This document shows positions 1 through 5,652 of a stretch of 5,652 nucleotides of DNA, piece by piece; position 1 is the first letter of the stretch, and every line of letters begins with the position of its first letter. The position numbers were made by a program, and so were the translations under genes. The stretch spans positions 8,830 to 14,481 of the forward strand of contig DDNW01000156.1 in assembly GCA_002341345.1 (NCBI GenBank), given 5' to 3'. Origin of the DNA: Erythrobacter sp. UBA2510 (GTDB lineage Bacteria; Pseudomonadota; Alphaproteobacteria; Sphingomonadales; Sphingomonadaceae). Under the pieces are notes generated by a model. The model had not been told where the DNA came from. It made no database searches and saw nothing but the letters and a program-made list of their open reading frames with translations.

Positions 1-83
1 ACAGGTTAGTTGGAAGTCTTATAACCGGGGGGTCGCGTCCTGGCGAGCGTAGCCAAAATCCCAGACGGAGCTGACCGAAGCGA

Positions 84-341
84 ATGCCGACGAGCACGAA
101 CAGCAATTTGAACCGTAAGGTGATGCTTTTCGCAGTCCTGCACTTCATCTGCTGCGGAGTGCCTCTACTGCTGCTCGCCGGCGTATCACTCGCGTTTGTT
201 GCGCCTTATTGGCCAATTGCCGCCGGAGTCCTCGCCTTGCTCGGAGTGGTGGGTTTCGTCTGGTACCTCAAGCGCGGCTGCGCCACCTGCCCGCGCAATG
301 AGGGTCGTTGCCCCGTTCAATCTACAACCCAAACGGAATGA
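84..341 (+). CDS. MerF/MerT-like small membrane protein, putative heavy-metal (mercuric ion) transporter
   Basis: This 85-residue protein has two predicted membrane helices, at about residues 14-39 and 44-62, separated by a short turn with the motif APYWP. A Cys-Cys pair (C23, C24) followed by G-V-P sits early in helix 1. Three more cysteines (C66, C69, C76) lie in the tail after helix 2, which begins with the basic residues KR. In the MerT/MerF mercuric transporters, a vicinal Cys pair in helix 1 passes Hg(II) to a second Cys pair on the cytosolic side, and MerT also has a PY-P turn. The two-helix size fits MerF better than the three-helix MerT. The metal is inferred and could be another soft metal. 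The start at 84 has a weak GAAG upstream; a second in-frame ATG at 123 would remove 13 polar residues and leave both helices intact. The ferritin-like gene follows after 13 nt, so the two are probably cotranscribed. Confidence 0.6.
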   Translation: MPTSTNSNLNRKVMLFAVLHFICCGVPLLLLAGVSLAFVAPYWPIAAGVLALLGVVGFVWYLKRGCATCPRNEGRCPVQSTTQTE

Positions 342-347
342 AAGGAA
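341..347 (+). promoter_or_regulatory. Ribosome binding site fixing the start of the ferritin-like gene
   Basis: The motif AAAGGAA lies just after the stop codon of the membrane-protein gene and about 8 nt (counted from GGA) before the ATG at 355. It supports ATG 355 over upstream in-frame starts, which would overlap the preceding gene in a different frame. Confidence 0.6.
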
Positions 348-354
348 CATTACC

Positions 355-951
355 ATGTCCGAGCAAGTCGAGATCGGCCGCCCCGAGGGCAAAACCTCCT
401 ATAGCGGCTACGCGGAGCATTATTACGAGCAGGCCCGGAACCAGAGGCAGACCCTTTCCGCGAGCGAGTACGTCGCCGTCACGGAGGGTTACCTGCGCGA
501 GTTCGTGTGCATGGGACAGTGCAATCTCTATCTTGGCTCTGCGAAAGACCCGAAGATCAAGGAGGCCATCAAGGTCTATCTTGAGGACGTCTGCAATCCG
601 AACATCCAGGAGATGAAGAAGATACTCGACGACGGCGGCTATGAGCTTCCTGCGCCGATGGAGGAGACGAAGGGCCCTGCCGACGTTCGAGAAGCCGATA
701 TGAACGCCATCAATGATCGGGGGATCGTCATCGCGCAATGGTTCGCCATTCGCGGTTTCATGACGCTGTGGGACAACTTCGCGATCATGAGCCAGCGCAC
801 CGACGTGCGTGACGCCTTCATTCGCAATTATCACAGAGCCAATCGCTGGCACGTGGCGGTATATGAGATGGCCCTAGAAAGCGGCCACCTGAAACCCCTC
901 CCGATGATCGGTAACCAGCATGTCGATCATCCTAATGGACCGAGCTTGTGA
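355..951 (+). CDS. Ferritin-like four-helix protein, DUF3231-like
   Basis: This 198-residue soluble protein has no signal peptide or membrane segment. It reads as four long amphipathic helices, at about 37-62, 65-94, 112-148 and 151-177. After helix 2 comes a turn G-G-Y-E-L-P-A-P, which resembles the 'L-x-x-x-G-I-x-L-P-x-P' junction of DUF3231, a family of ferritin-like bundles known mainly from Bacillus. Candidate metal ligands include E45, E77, D78, H160, H166 and E171, but I cannot see a textbook ExxH ferritin pair, so metal binding is unproven. I chose ATG 355 because of its ribosome binding site; the frame is open further upstream to 196, but that part only shadows the membrane-protein gene. 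Its place 13 nt behind a MerF-like gene suggests a metal or redox-stress role. No enzymatic activity can be assigned; a general stress protein of the same fold is equally possible. Confidence 0.7.
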   Translation: MSEQVEIGRPEGKTSYSGYAEHYYEQARNQRQTLSASEYVAVTEGYLREFVCMGQCNLYLGSAKDPKIKEAIKVYLEDVCNPNIQEMKKILDDGGYELPAPMEETKGPADVREADMNAINDRGIVIAQWFAIRGFMTLWDNFAIMSQRTDVRDAFIRNYHRANRWHVAVYEMALESGHLKPLPMIGNQHVDHPNGPSL

Positions 952-1038
952 GGCTAGTGCACCGAACCGAGAGTATCCGGCCGCACGCAAATGCGTAGTT
1001 TACTTGGCCATCTGGTCTACAGCGCCGCATTGGATGCA

Positions 1039-1067
1039 GCGGCCGAGAGTCTCTACGCGTTGGCCGC
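1039..1067. repeat. Weak inverted repeat in the gap before the dehydrogenase gene
   Basis: GCGGCC at 1039-1044 pairs with GGCCGC at 1062-1067 around a 17-nt loop, which itself contains GAGA-G-TCTC (1045-1053). No T-run follows, so it is not a standard intrinsic terminator. The rest of the 952-1104 gap shows no convincing promoter. In GC-rich DNA a 6-bp stem can arise by chance. Confidence 0.2.
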
Positions 1068-1104
1068 CCCCGCCTGCAAGCCGCGTCATCAGTGAGCAAC
1101 ATGT

Positions 1105-1911
1105 ATGAGAGACCAAGCACTTCAGGACTGTCGGGCATTCGTAACGGGCGCAAGTTCCGGCATTGGCGAAGCGATCGCCCGCGCGTTCGCCCAGGCGGGC
1201 GCGTTGGTTCTCGTCAACTACAGGTCGGATCGCGAAGGAGCTGAGCGGGTAGTCGAAGAGATAAACATGGGCAGAGGCAGCGCGGTGGCAATTCAGGGAG
1301 ACATTTCAAATTCTGAGGATTGCAGTCGGTTATTCGGTGCGGCGGCGCACCAGTTCGGGGGCATTGATGTCGTTGTCGCCAATGCTGGCATCCAGCGCGA
1401 CGCTCCGTTTACAGAGCTGACCCTGGTTGACTGGCGCACGGTCATCGACGTCAACCTGACGGGCCAATTCCTTTGCGCGCAGGAAGCTGTCCGAAGCTTT
1501 CGCAAACAGGGGCTTCGTCCCGATAGCTCGCCAGCGCTTGGCAAGATCATCTTCACTAATTCCGTCCACCAAACAATACCTTGGAGTGGGCACGCCAACT
1601 ACGCCGCTGCGAAAGGCGGACTGAAGCTGCTCATGGAGACGATGGCGCAGGAGTTAGCGGCGGAGAAGATCCGGGTGAATGCGATCGCGCCAGGCGCGAT
1701 CAAGACCGCCATCAACAAGGAGGCATGGGAAACCGAAGAAGCCAAAGAGAAGCTGCTGAAGCTCATTCCTTATGGCCGGGTCGGCGTGCCCGAGGACGTG
1801 GCCAAGGCCGCAGTGTGGCTGGCCTCAGATGACTCCGATTATGTCGTCGGCACAACCCTGTTCGTGGATGGCGGGATGGTGCTGTATCCCGCCTTTCGGG
1901 AGGGCGGCTAG
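1105..1911 (+). CDS. SDR family oxidoreductase, glucose 1-dehydrogenase-like
   Basis: This is a 268-residue classical short-chain dehydrogenase, close to the family's usual 250-265. The cofactor motif TGASSGIG is at 14-21, ANAG at 92-95, and the catalytic set is N117, S153, Y166 and K170 (in YAAAK), all intact. IAPG at 194-197 and the C-terminal F-V-D-G-G-M are also typical. The stretches around S-V-H-Q-T-I-P-W and A-W-E-T closely resemble bacterial glucose 1-dehydrogenases, which oxidise beta-D-glucose to gluconolactone with NAD(P)+. R40 after the second strand would favour NADP+. The start is forced: a TGA lies in frame at 1093-1095. Only a poor GTGAG precedes the ATG, suggesting modest translation initiation. 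The GH15 gene begins 2 nt after the stop, so the hydrolase may supply its glucose. Many SDRs act on other alcohols or ketones, so the substrate is inferred. Confidence 0.88.
   Translation: MRDQALQDCRAFVTGASSGIGEAIARAFAQAGALVLVNYRSDREGAERVVEEINMGRGSAVAIQGDISNSEDCSRLFGAAAHQFGGIDVVVANAGIQRDAPFTELTLVDWRTVIDVNLTGQFLCAQEAVRSFRKQGLRPDSSPALGKIIFTNSVHQTIPWSGHANYAAAKGGLKLLMETMAQELAAEKIRVNAIAPGAIKTAINKEAWETEEAKEKLLKLIPYGRVGVPEDVAKAAVWLASDDSDYVVGTTLFVDGGMVLYPAFREGG
1898..1904 (+). promoter_or_regulatory. Ribosome binding site for the GTG-started GH15 gene
   Basis: GGGAGGG inside the last codons of the dehydrogenase gene lies 9 nt before the GTG at 1914. It supports this non-ATG start and translational coupling of the two genes. 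Confidence 0.55.
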
Positions 1912-1913
1912 CG

Positions 1914-3914
1914 GTGTCGACACCACACAAATCTGCCGAACCCTTGGCTGCGCCGAGCCGGCGTTCCTACGTTCCTATCCGAGATTACGCACTCATCGGC
2001 GACTGTCATGGCGCAGCATTGGTCGCCTTAGACGGTGGGATCGACTGGTGGTGCCCGGAGCGCTTCGACACCGAGCCGGTTCTTTGGCGCCTCCTAGACG
2101 CCGAAAAGGGTCCGATTTTTGAAATCTTCCCCGAAGACGATGCGGAGATGGAGCGGGCCTACCTTCCCGACACAAACATCTTGCGCACGGTCTGGACAAC
2201 CCGCAGCGGTCGCGTTGCGGTAACCGACTTTTTGCCGGTCGGCCGTGCGCCGGCTGCGGCGGCTGACGACTATGTCACTCTGTCCGCCCCGGGCTGGCTG
2301 GTGCGCATCGTGGAAGGCGTGGCGGGCCGCGTTGCAATCCGAGTCCGGTATCGTCCTGCAGGAGCCTCCTTCGAAGGCGCGGCACCTGCCGATGTGCCGA
2401 AGTATGAAGGAAGATCCGAAACCCGCGTCCTCTATATATCCGATGGGCCACCCGAGGGCCTCTTGGCCGCCGAGGAAACAATCGAGTTCAGCGATGGAGA
2501 AGAGCGCGCCTTCGTGCTTGCGCCGGCGTCAGCCGCAAGCACAGCCCCTGCCGATGAGATACGCAGATTACTGGGGATAACGTACGCCTTCTGGAAAGAG
2601 TGGTGCGGCCGCTGCTGGTACCACGGCCCGTATGGCGGGGCGGTGCGGCGCAGCGCGCTAACGTTGAAACTGCTCACCTTTGCCCCGACGGGAGCCATAG
2701 TCGCCGCGCCGACCACGTCCCTGCCCGAGGAGCCAGGCGGCACCCGGAACTGGGATTACCGCTTCAGCTGGCTCCGGGACTCTGCCTTCGTGCTGCAAGC
2801 GCTCGCCGCCCTAGGCTATAGCGGGGAGGCTAGGCGCTATTGCGAATTCCTGCGCCTTTGCTGCGTGCAAACATTGCCGGGACTGCAAATTCTCTATGGT
2901 ATTCGAGGTGAGAAGGAGCTCCGCGAACGAAGGCTGGACCATCTCAATGGCTATGACGGAAGCCGGCCCGTCCGCATCGGCAATGCTGCCTACCGCCAAA
3001 AGCAAGCCGATATTTACGGCGAACTTGCGGACTGGGCACTTCTGTATCATGCGCTTGGTGAGCCCCTCGACGCGACGCTGAAGCAAATCCTCCGCGGCGC
3101 CGCCGATTATATAGCCGTCCACTGGCGGGAGCCCGATCAGGGTATTTGGGAGATGCGCGGCGAACCGCGGCATCATGTTCACGGTAAGCTCATGTCATGG
3201 GTTGCCCTCGACCGGGCAATCCGTCTCCTGGGGCCAAATCCGGCTTGGGAAACCGAGCGGGAGGCCGTGCTTCAGGCGGTCCTGGGCCCCGGGATTGACC
3301 CCGACGGCGGCTACTTAAGGCAGGCGTTTGGGCACCGGGAGCCAGACGCCGCACTCTTGTTGGCCCCGCTGCTCGATCTCCCCCTTCCGCCCGACCTTCT
3401 TGCCCGCACGGTGGATGCTGTCGAGAGGCGGCTACGGGAGGGCGACTATGTCCGGCGCTACAGGACCCCTGACGGGCTTCCCGGCGGCGAAGGCGCTTTT
3501 CTGATCTGCAGCTTTTGGCTGGTTGATGCACTCCTTGAGCTAGGTAGAGCAGCGGAAGCGCGCTCGTTGTTTGAGAGCCTCCTAACCAAGGGCAATGATC
3601 TCGGCCTGTATGCGGAAGAGGTTTGTCCACACGACGGTGCGTTTCTCGGCAATTTCCCCCAAGCGTTCACGCATCTCGCTCTGATTAACAGCGCCATTCA
3701 CTTGCAGCTCTACGAGAACAAGGGGGTGGAAGCTCTCGCTGGAACGCATGCCGATCGCGCGAAGCGAACGGCCGTGGCCCGTGAGGCTATCTGGCAGGAC
3801 ATCAACGGCGACGGCTCGCGAACCAATTCGCGTTCTTCTGTCCTCGACTTGAAACTCACCAGCTCGCCGCAGCCCGGGCGACCAGAAACGGAGACGCAGC
3901 GTGGCTGCCCATGA
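1914..3914 (+). CDS. Glycoside hydrolase family 15 protein (glucoamylase/trehalase-like)
   Basis: This 666-residue cytosolic protein has no signal peptide. Residues about 18-230 form the beta-rich N-terminal domain of bacterial GH15 enzymes, with the hallmark I-R-D-Y-A-L-I-G-D-C at 22-31 and a G-G-I-D-W-W motif at 41-46. Residues about 240-600 form the (alpha/alpha)6 barrel, with RNWDYRFSWLRDS at 278-290 and QADIYGE at 364-370. The likely general acid is E413 (I-W-E-M-R) and the likely general base is E568 or E569 (L-Y-A-E-E-V), followed by GNFPQAFTH at 579-587. The enzyme should release glucose from the non-reducing end of an alpha-glucoside. Relatives include mycobacterial-type trehalases, glucoamylases and isomaltose glucohydrolases, and the substrate cannot be told from sequence alone. 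The polar tail after about 605 makes it some 50 residues longer than usual. Its 2-nt spacing from the glucose dehydrogenase-like gene argues for a shared pathway, possibly trehalose to glucose to gluconolactone. Confidence 0.92.
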   Translation: MSTPHKSAEPLAAPSRRSYVPIRDYALIGDCHGAALVALDGGIDWWCPERFDTEPVLWRLLDAEKGPIFEIFPEDDAEMERAYLPDTNILRTVWTTRSGRVAVTDFLPVGRAPAAAADDYVTLSAPGWLVRIVEGVAGRVAIRVRYRPAGASFEGAAPADVPKYEGRSETRVLYISDGPPEGLLAAEETIEFSDGEERAFVLAPASAASTAPADEIRRLLGITYAFWKEWCGRCWYHGPYGGAVRRSALTLKLLTFAPTGAIVAAPTTSLPEEPGGTRNWDYRFSWLRDSAFVLQALAALGYSGEARRYCEFLRLCCVQTLPGLQILYGIRGEKELRERRLDHLNGYDGSRPVRIGNAAYRQKQADIYGELADWALLYHALGEPLDATLKQILRGAADYIAVHWREPDQGIWEMRGEPRHHVHGKLMSWVALDRAIRLLGPNPAWETEREAVLQAVLGPGIDPDGGYLRQAFGHREPDAALLLAPLLDLPLPPDLLARTVDAVERRLREGDYVRRYRTPDGLPGGEGAFLICSFWLVDALLELGRAAEARSLFESLLTKGNDLGLYAEEVCPHDGAFLGNFPQAFTHLALINSAIHLQLYENKGVEALAGTHADRAKRTAVAREAIWQDINGDGSRTNSRSSVLDLKLTSSPQPGRPETETQRGCP

Positions 3915-4123
3915 GAATGCCGGCGCGTTTGGCAAACCTTCAATCCCCGTTCCATCGAGGCGATGCAGATCTGCGCGCTATAGTGAACTTTCCCAGCCCG
4001 CGCGGAGCGAAAACGTACTGTTGCGACTAGTGCGGCCAGCGCAAGCACGATGACGCTGCGGTCGTTCTCTCGGGAGTCACCGCCACAGATGGTGGCAATA
4101 CAAGCGGTGAACGACGAACATGT

Positions 4124-4130
4124 AGGAGAG
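4124..4130 (+). promoter_or_regulatory. Strong ribosome binding site for the flavoprotein reductase
   Basis: AGGAGAG, with GGAG 6 nt before the ATG at 4135, is the best Shine-Dalgarno match in the window and fixes this start. The 220-bp gap before it (3915-4134) shows a TATAGT at 3979-3984 with no -35 partner at normal spacing, and a short GCCAC/GTGGC hairpin at 4082-4096. I cannot call a promoter there with confidence, though the gap length suggests the reductase has its own. Confidence 0.65.
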
Positions 4131-4134
4131 CCCA

Positions 4135-5481
4135 ATGGCCAACCAATACGACCTTGTAATCATAGGAACGGGCACGGCGGCTATGGTCGCTGCGATGCGC
4201 GTGCGAGCCGCCGGTTGGAGCGTGGCGGTCGTCGACCACCGGCCTTTTGGCGGCACCTGCGCCCTGCGCGGCTGCGACCCGAAAAAGATGCTTGTCGGCG
4301 GTGCCTCGGCTCTCGACCATGTCCGGCGCATGAGTGGCAATGGCGTTGCCGGTGACGTCCATATCGACTGGCCCGAATTGATTGCGTTCAAGCGCACCTT
4401 CACTGATCCGGTCCCGGAAAAGCACGAAAGTCGTTACAAAGAAAAGGAGATCCATACTTATCACGGCCATGCACGCTTCACAGGTCGGAACAATCTGAAG
4501 GTGGACGGCGAGAGTCTTGAAGCCCGTCACATTTTGATCGCTGCGGGCGCTGAGCCGATAAAGCTACGAATTCCGGGCGAAGAGTATTTTTCTACCAATG
4601 AGAACTTCCTGGCTATGGAGCGACTGCCAGAACGGATCGTGCTGGTCGGTGGTGGCTATGTAGCGTCAGAATTCTCCCACATCGCCGCCCGCGCGGGGGC
4701 ACAGGTAACCATTCTTCAGCGCGGCGAGCGCATGCTCACGCACTTTGAGCCTGAACTTGTTGGCTGGCTCATGAACAAATTCGCCGAGATCGGCGTCGAT
4801 GTGCGCCTGCGGACCACAGTACGGGCAATCGAGAAGAAGGGGGCGGCCTTTGTCGTTCGCGCCTCATCAGAAAGCGGCGACGTGACGTTTGAAGCCGACC
4901 TTGTTGTTCATGCGGCCGGTCGGGCGCCCGCGCTCGACGCGCTTGATCTTGAGACCGGCGGCATCGCGACGGAGAACGGCCGGCTCAAACTGAATGAGCA
5001 CCTCCAGAGCGTCTCTAACCCGGCCGTGTACGCCGCCGGCGATGCGGCACAGAAGGGTCCGCCGCTCACTCCGGTCTCAAGCCACGACGGCAAGGTAGTC
5101 GCCGCTAACCTTCTGGAGGGCAATCGACATAAACCCAACTATCGCGGGGTGCCGAGCGTGGCCTTCACGATCCCGCCGATCGCAGCTGTCGGACTGAGCG
5201 AGGACGAAGCACGTCAGCAGGGTCTGAAATTCCAGACCAAGTCCCAGCAAGCGTCCGACTGGTTTACTGCCCGCCAAGCCGCGGAGAAGACCTATGGCTT
5301 CAAGGTGATGGTGGAGGACGACACCGGGCGTATCCTAGGCGCACACCTTGTCGGGCCGCATGCAGATGAAGTGATCAATCTGTTTGCGCTGGCGATCCGC
5401 CACGACCTCACGGCCGACAATCTGAAGACGACGATGTTTGCGTATCCTAGCGGCGCCTCGGATGTCGGTTACATGCTCTGA
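4135..5481 (+). CDS. FAD/NAD(P)-dependent disulfide oxidoreductase, MerA/glutathione reductase-like
   Basis: This 448-residue protein matches the class I pyridine nucleotide-disulfide oxidoreductases. FAD is bound by G-T-G-T-A-A at 11-16 and by A-G-D at 301-303. The redox-active pair C42 and C47 sits in GGTCALRGCDPKK. The NAD(P)H fold is G-G-G-Y-V-A-S-E at 172-179, and R196 and R199 after its second strand suggest NADPH. The C-terminal dimerisation domain starts near 338. The usual catalytic His of H-P-T is Tyr here (Y437 in F-A-Y-P-S), and the partner Glu is absent. MerA also has Tyr at this place, in F-P-Y-L-T. There is no N-terminal heavy-metal domain and no C-terminal Cys pair, so this is not a canonical mercuric reductase. 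Unannotated MerA-like or glutathione reductase-like paralogues share this end. It may reduce a metal ion, a disulfide or a quinone; the substrate is unknown. It lies upstream of a MerR-type promoter. Confidence 0.88.
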   Translation: MANQYDLVIIGTGTAAMVAAMRVRAAGWSVAVVDHRPFGGTCALRGCDPKKMLVGGASALDHVRRMSGNGVAGDVHIDWPELIAFKRTFTDPVPEKHESRYKEKEIHTYHGHARFTGRNNLKVDGESLEARHILIAAGAEPIKLRIPGEEYFSTNENFLAMERLPERIVLVGGGYVASEFSHIAARAGAQVTILQRGERMLTHFEPELVGWLMNKFAEIGVDVRLRTTVRAIEKKGAAFVVRASSESGDVTFEADLVVHAAGRAPALDALDLETGGIATENGRLKLNEHLQSVSNPAVYAAGDAAQKGPPLTPVSSHDGKVVAANLLEGNRHKPNYRGVPSVAFTIPPIAAVGLSEDEARQQGLKFQTKSQQASDWFTARQAAEKTYGFKVMVEDDTGRILGAHLVGPHADEVINLFALAIRHDLTADNLKTTMFAYPSGASDVGYML

Positions 5482-5584
5482 ATGCCGGTTTGCGTACCTG
5501 CTTCGTCGGCGATGCGCCAACCGAGGAACGCGGGCGCAGACATGGTGAAACTAGTCGACCAGCCAATCGGATCAAAATTCGGTA

Positions 5585-5615
5585 TTGACCCTGTATTTGG
5601 TACAGGGTGTAGCAG
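5585..5615 (+). promoter_or_regulatory. MerR-family-type metal-responsive promoter/operator
   Basis: The -35 TTGACC (5585-5590) and a weak -10 TAGCAG (5610-5615) are separated by 19 bp, the long spacer typical of MerR-activated promoters. Within the spacer region a perfect dyad, CCCTGTA (5589-5595) and TACAGGG (5601-5607), is split by 5 bp. The layout copies the mer promoter (TTGACT, 19 bp, TAAGGT) and resembles PbrR/ZntR/CadR sites, which often end in GGGTGT as here. A MerR-family dimer would bind the dyad and untwist the spacer on metal binding. It faces right and would drive whatever follows the window. The metal cannot be read from the site. Confidence 0.8.
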
Positions 5616-5635
5616 TCCAAATATGATGATCGTCA

Positions 5636-5652
5636 ATGAGAACCAACGAGCT
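5636..5652 (+). CDS. Possible start of a downstream gene, cut by the window edge
   Basis: The ATG at 5636 opens a frame reading M-R-T-N-E-L to the edge. It sits about 14 nt past the expected transcription start of the MerR-type promoter. The residues faintly recall the 'M-x-I-G-E-L-A' N-terminus of MerR regulators, which would suit an autoregulated regulator, but six residues prove nothing. A competing frame starts with ATG ATG at 5623/5626 (M-M-I-V-N-E-N) and would be leaderless; that frame is in fact open from 5482 to the edge. Neither start has a clear ribosome binding site. Confidence 0.25.

Noticed and set aside
2..52. Possible tail of an upstream gene ending at TAG 50-52.
   Set aside because: Two + strand frames are open over this short stretch and neither gives a recognisable C-terminus.
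322..852. Long minus-strand frame opposite the ferritin-like gene.
   Set aside because: It mirrors the codon bias of the real + strand gene, its product shows no family motifs, and it overlaps the neighbouring gene.
991..1095. A 34-codon frame in the gap before the dehydrogenase gene, ending 9 nt before its start and in the same frame.
   Set aside because: No ribosome binding site, low-complexity Ala-rich product and no recognisable similarity; more likely chance in GC-rich DNA.
3979..3984. TATAGT as a -10 box for the reductase gene.
   Set aside because: No -35-like hexamer lies 16-19 bp upstream, and it is about 150 bp from the start codon.
4082..4096. GCCAC/GTGGC hairpin upstream of the reductase gene as a terminator or riboswitch stem.
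   Set aside because: The stem is only 5 bp, no T-run follows, and no conserved riboswitch core can be seen.
4027..4530. Minus-strand 167-codon frame across the start of the flavoprotein reductase gene.
   Set aside because: It covers the clear FAD-binding and redox-motif coding region on the + strand and has no ribosome binding site or recognisable domain.

Overview
The window looks like a chromosomal or accessory segment of a GC-rich proteobacterium. An alphaproteobacterium, possibly of the Rhizobiales, is my best guess; it rests on base composition, codon style and protein resemblance, and no rRNA or other marker gene is present to confirm it. All five complete genes lie on the + strand. 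I see no tRNA, rRNA, CRISPR array, transposase or phage gene.

Layout, left to right. (1) 84-341 encodes a small, cysteine-bearing, two-helix membrane protein that resembles the MerF/MerT class of mercuric-ion transporters. (2) 355-951, 13 nt downstream and with a good ribosome binding site, encodes a helical ferritin-like protein that resembles DUF3231. (3) 952-1104 is a gap with a weak inverted repeat. (4) 1105-1911 encodes a classical short-chain dehydrogenase of the glucose 1-dehydrogenase type. (5) 1914-3914, only 2 nt later with a GTG start, encodes a GH15 glucoamylase/trehalase-like hydrolase; the pair is almost certainly one transcription unit. (6) 3915-4134 is a 220-bp gap. (7) 4135-5481 encodes a FAD-dependent disulfide reductase of the glutathione reductase/mercuric reductase superfamily. 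Its redox cysteine pair is intact, but the usual catalytic His at the C-terminus is a Tyr, as in MerA. (8) 5585-5615 is a strong match to a MerR-family promoter: a -35 TTGACC, a 19-bp spacer carrying a perfect 7-bp inverted repeat, and a poor -10. It points right, toward a reading frame that leaves the window.

How the genes may work together (inference). The transporter-like protein, the MerA-like flavoprotein and the MerR-type promoter suggest a heavy-metal or thiol-stress locus. The SDR and GH15 genes could turn trehalose or an alpha-glucoside into glucose and then gluconolactone, yielding NAD(P)H. That NAD(P)H could feed the flavoprotein reductase. The ferritin-like protein would fit metal or redox stress. 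This functional link is a hypothesis from adjacency; no single gene proves it.
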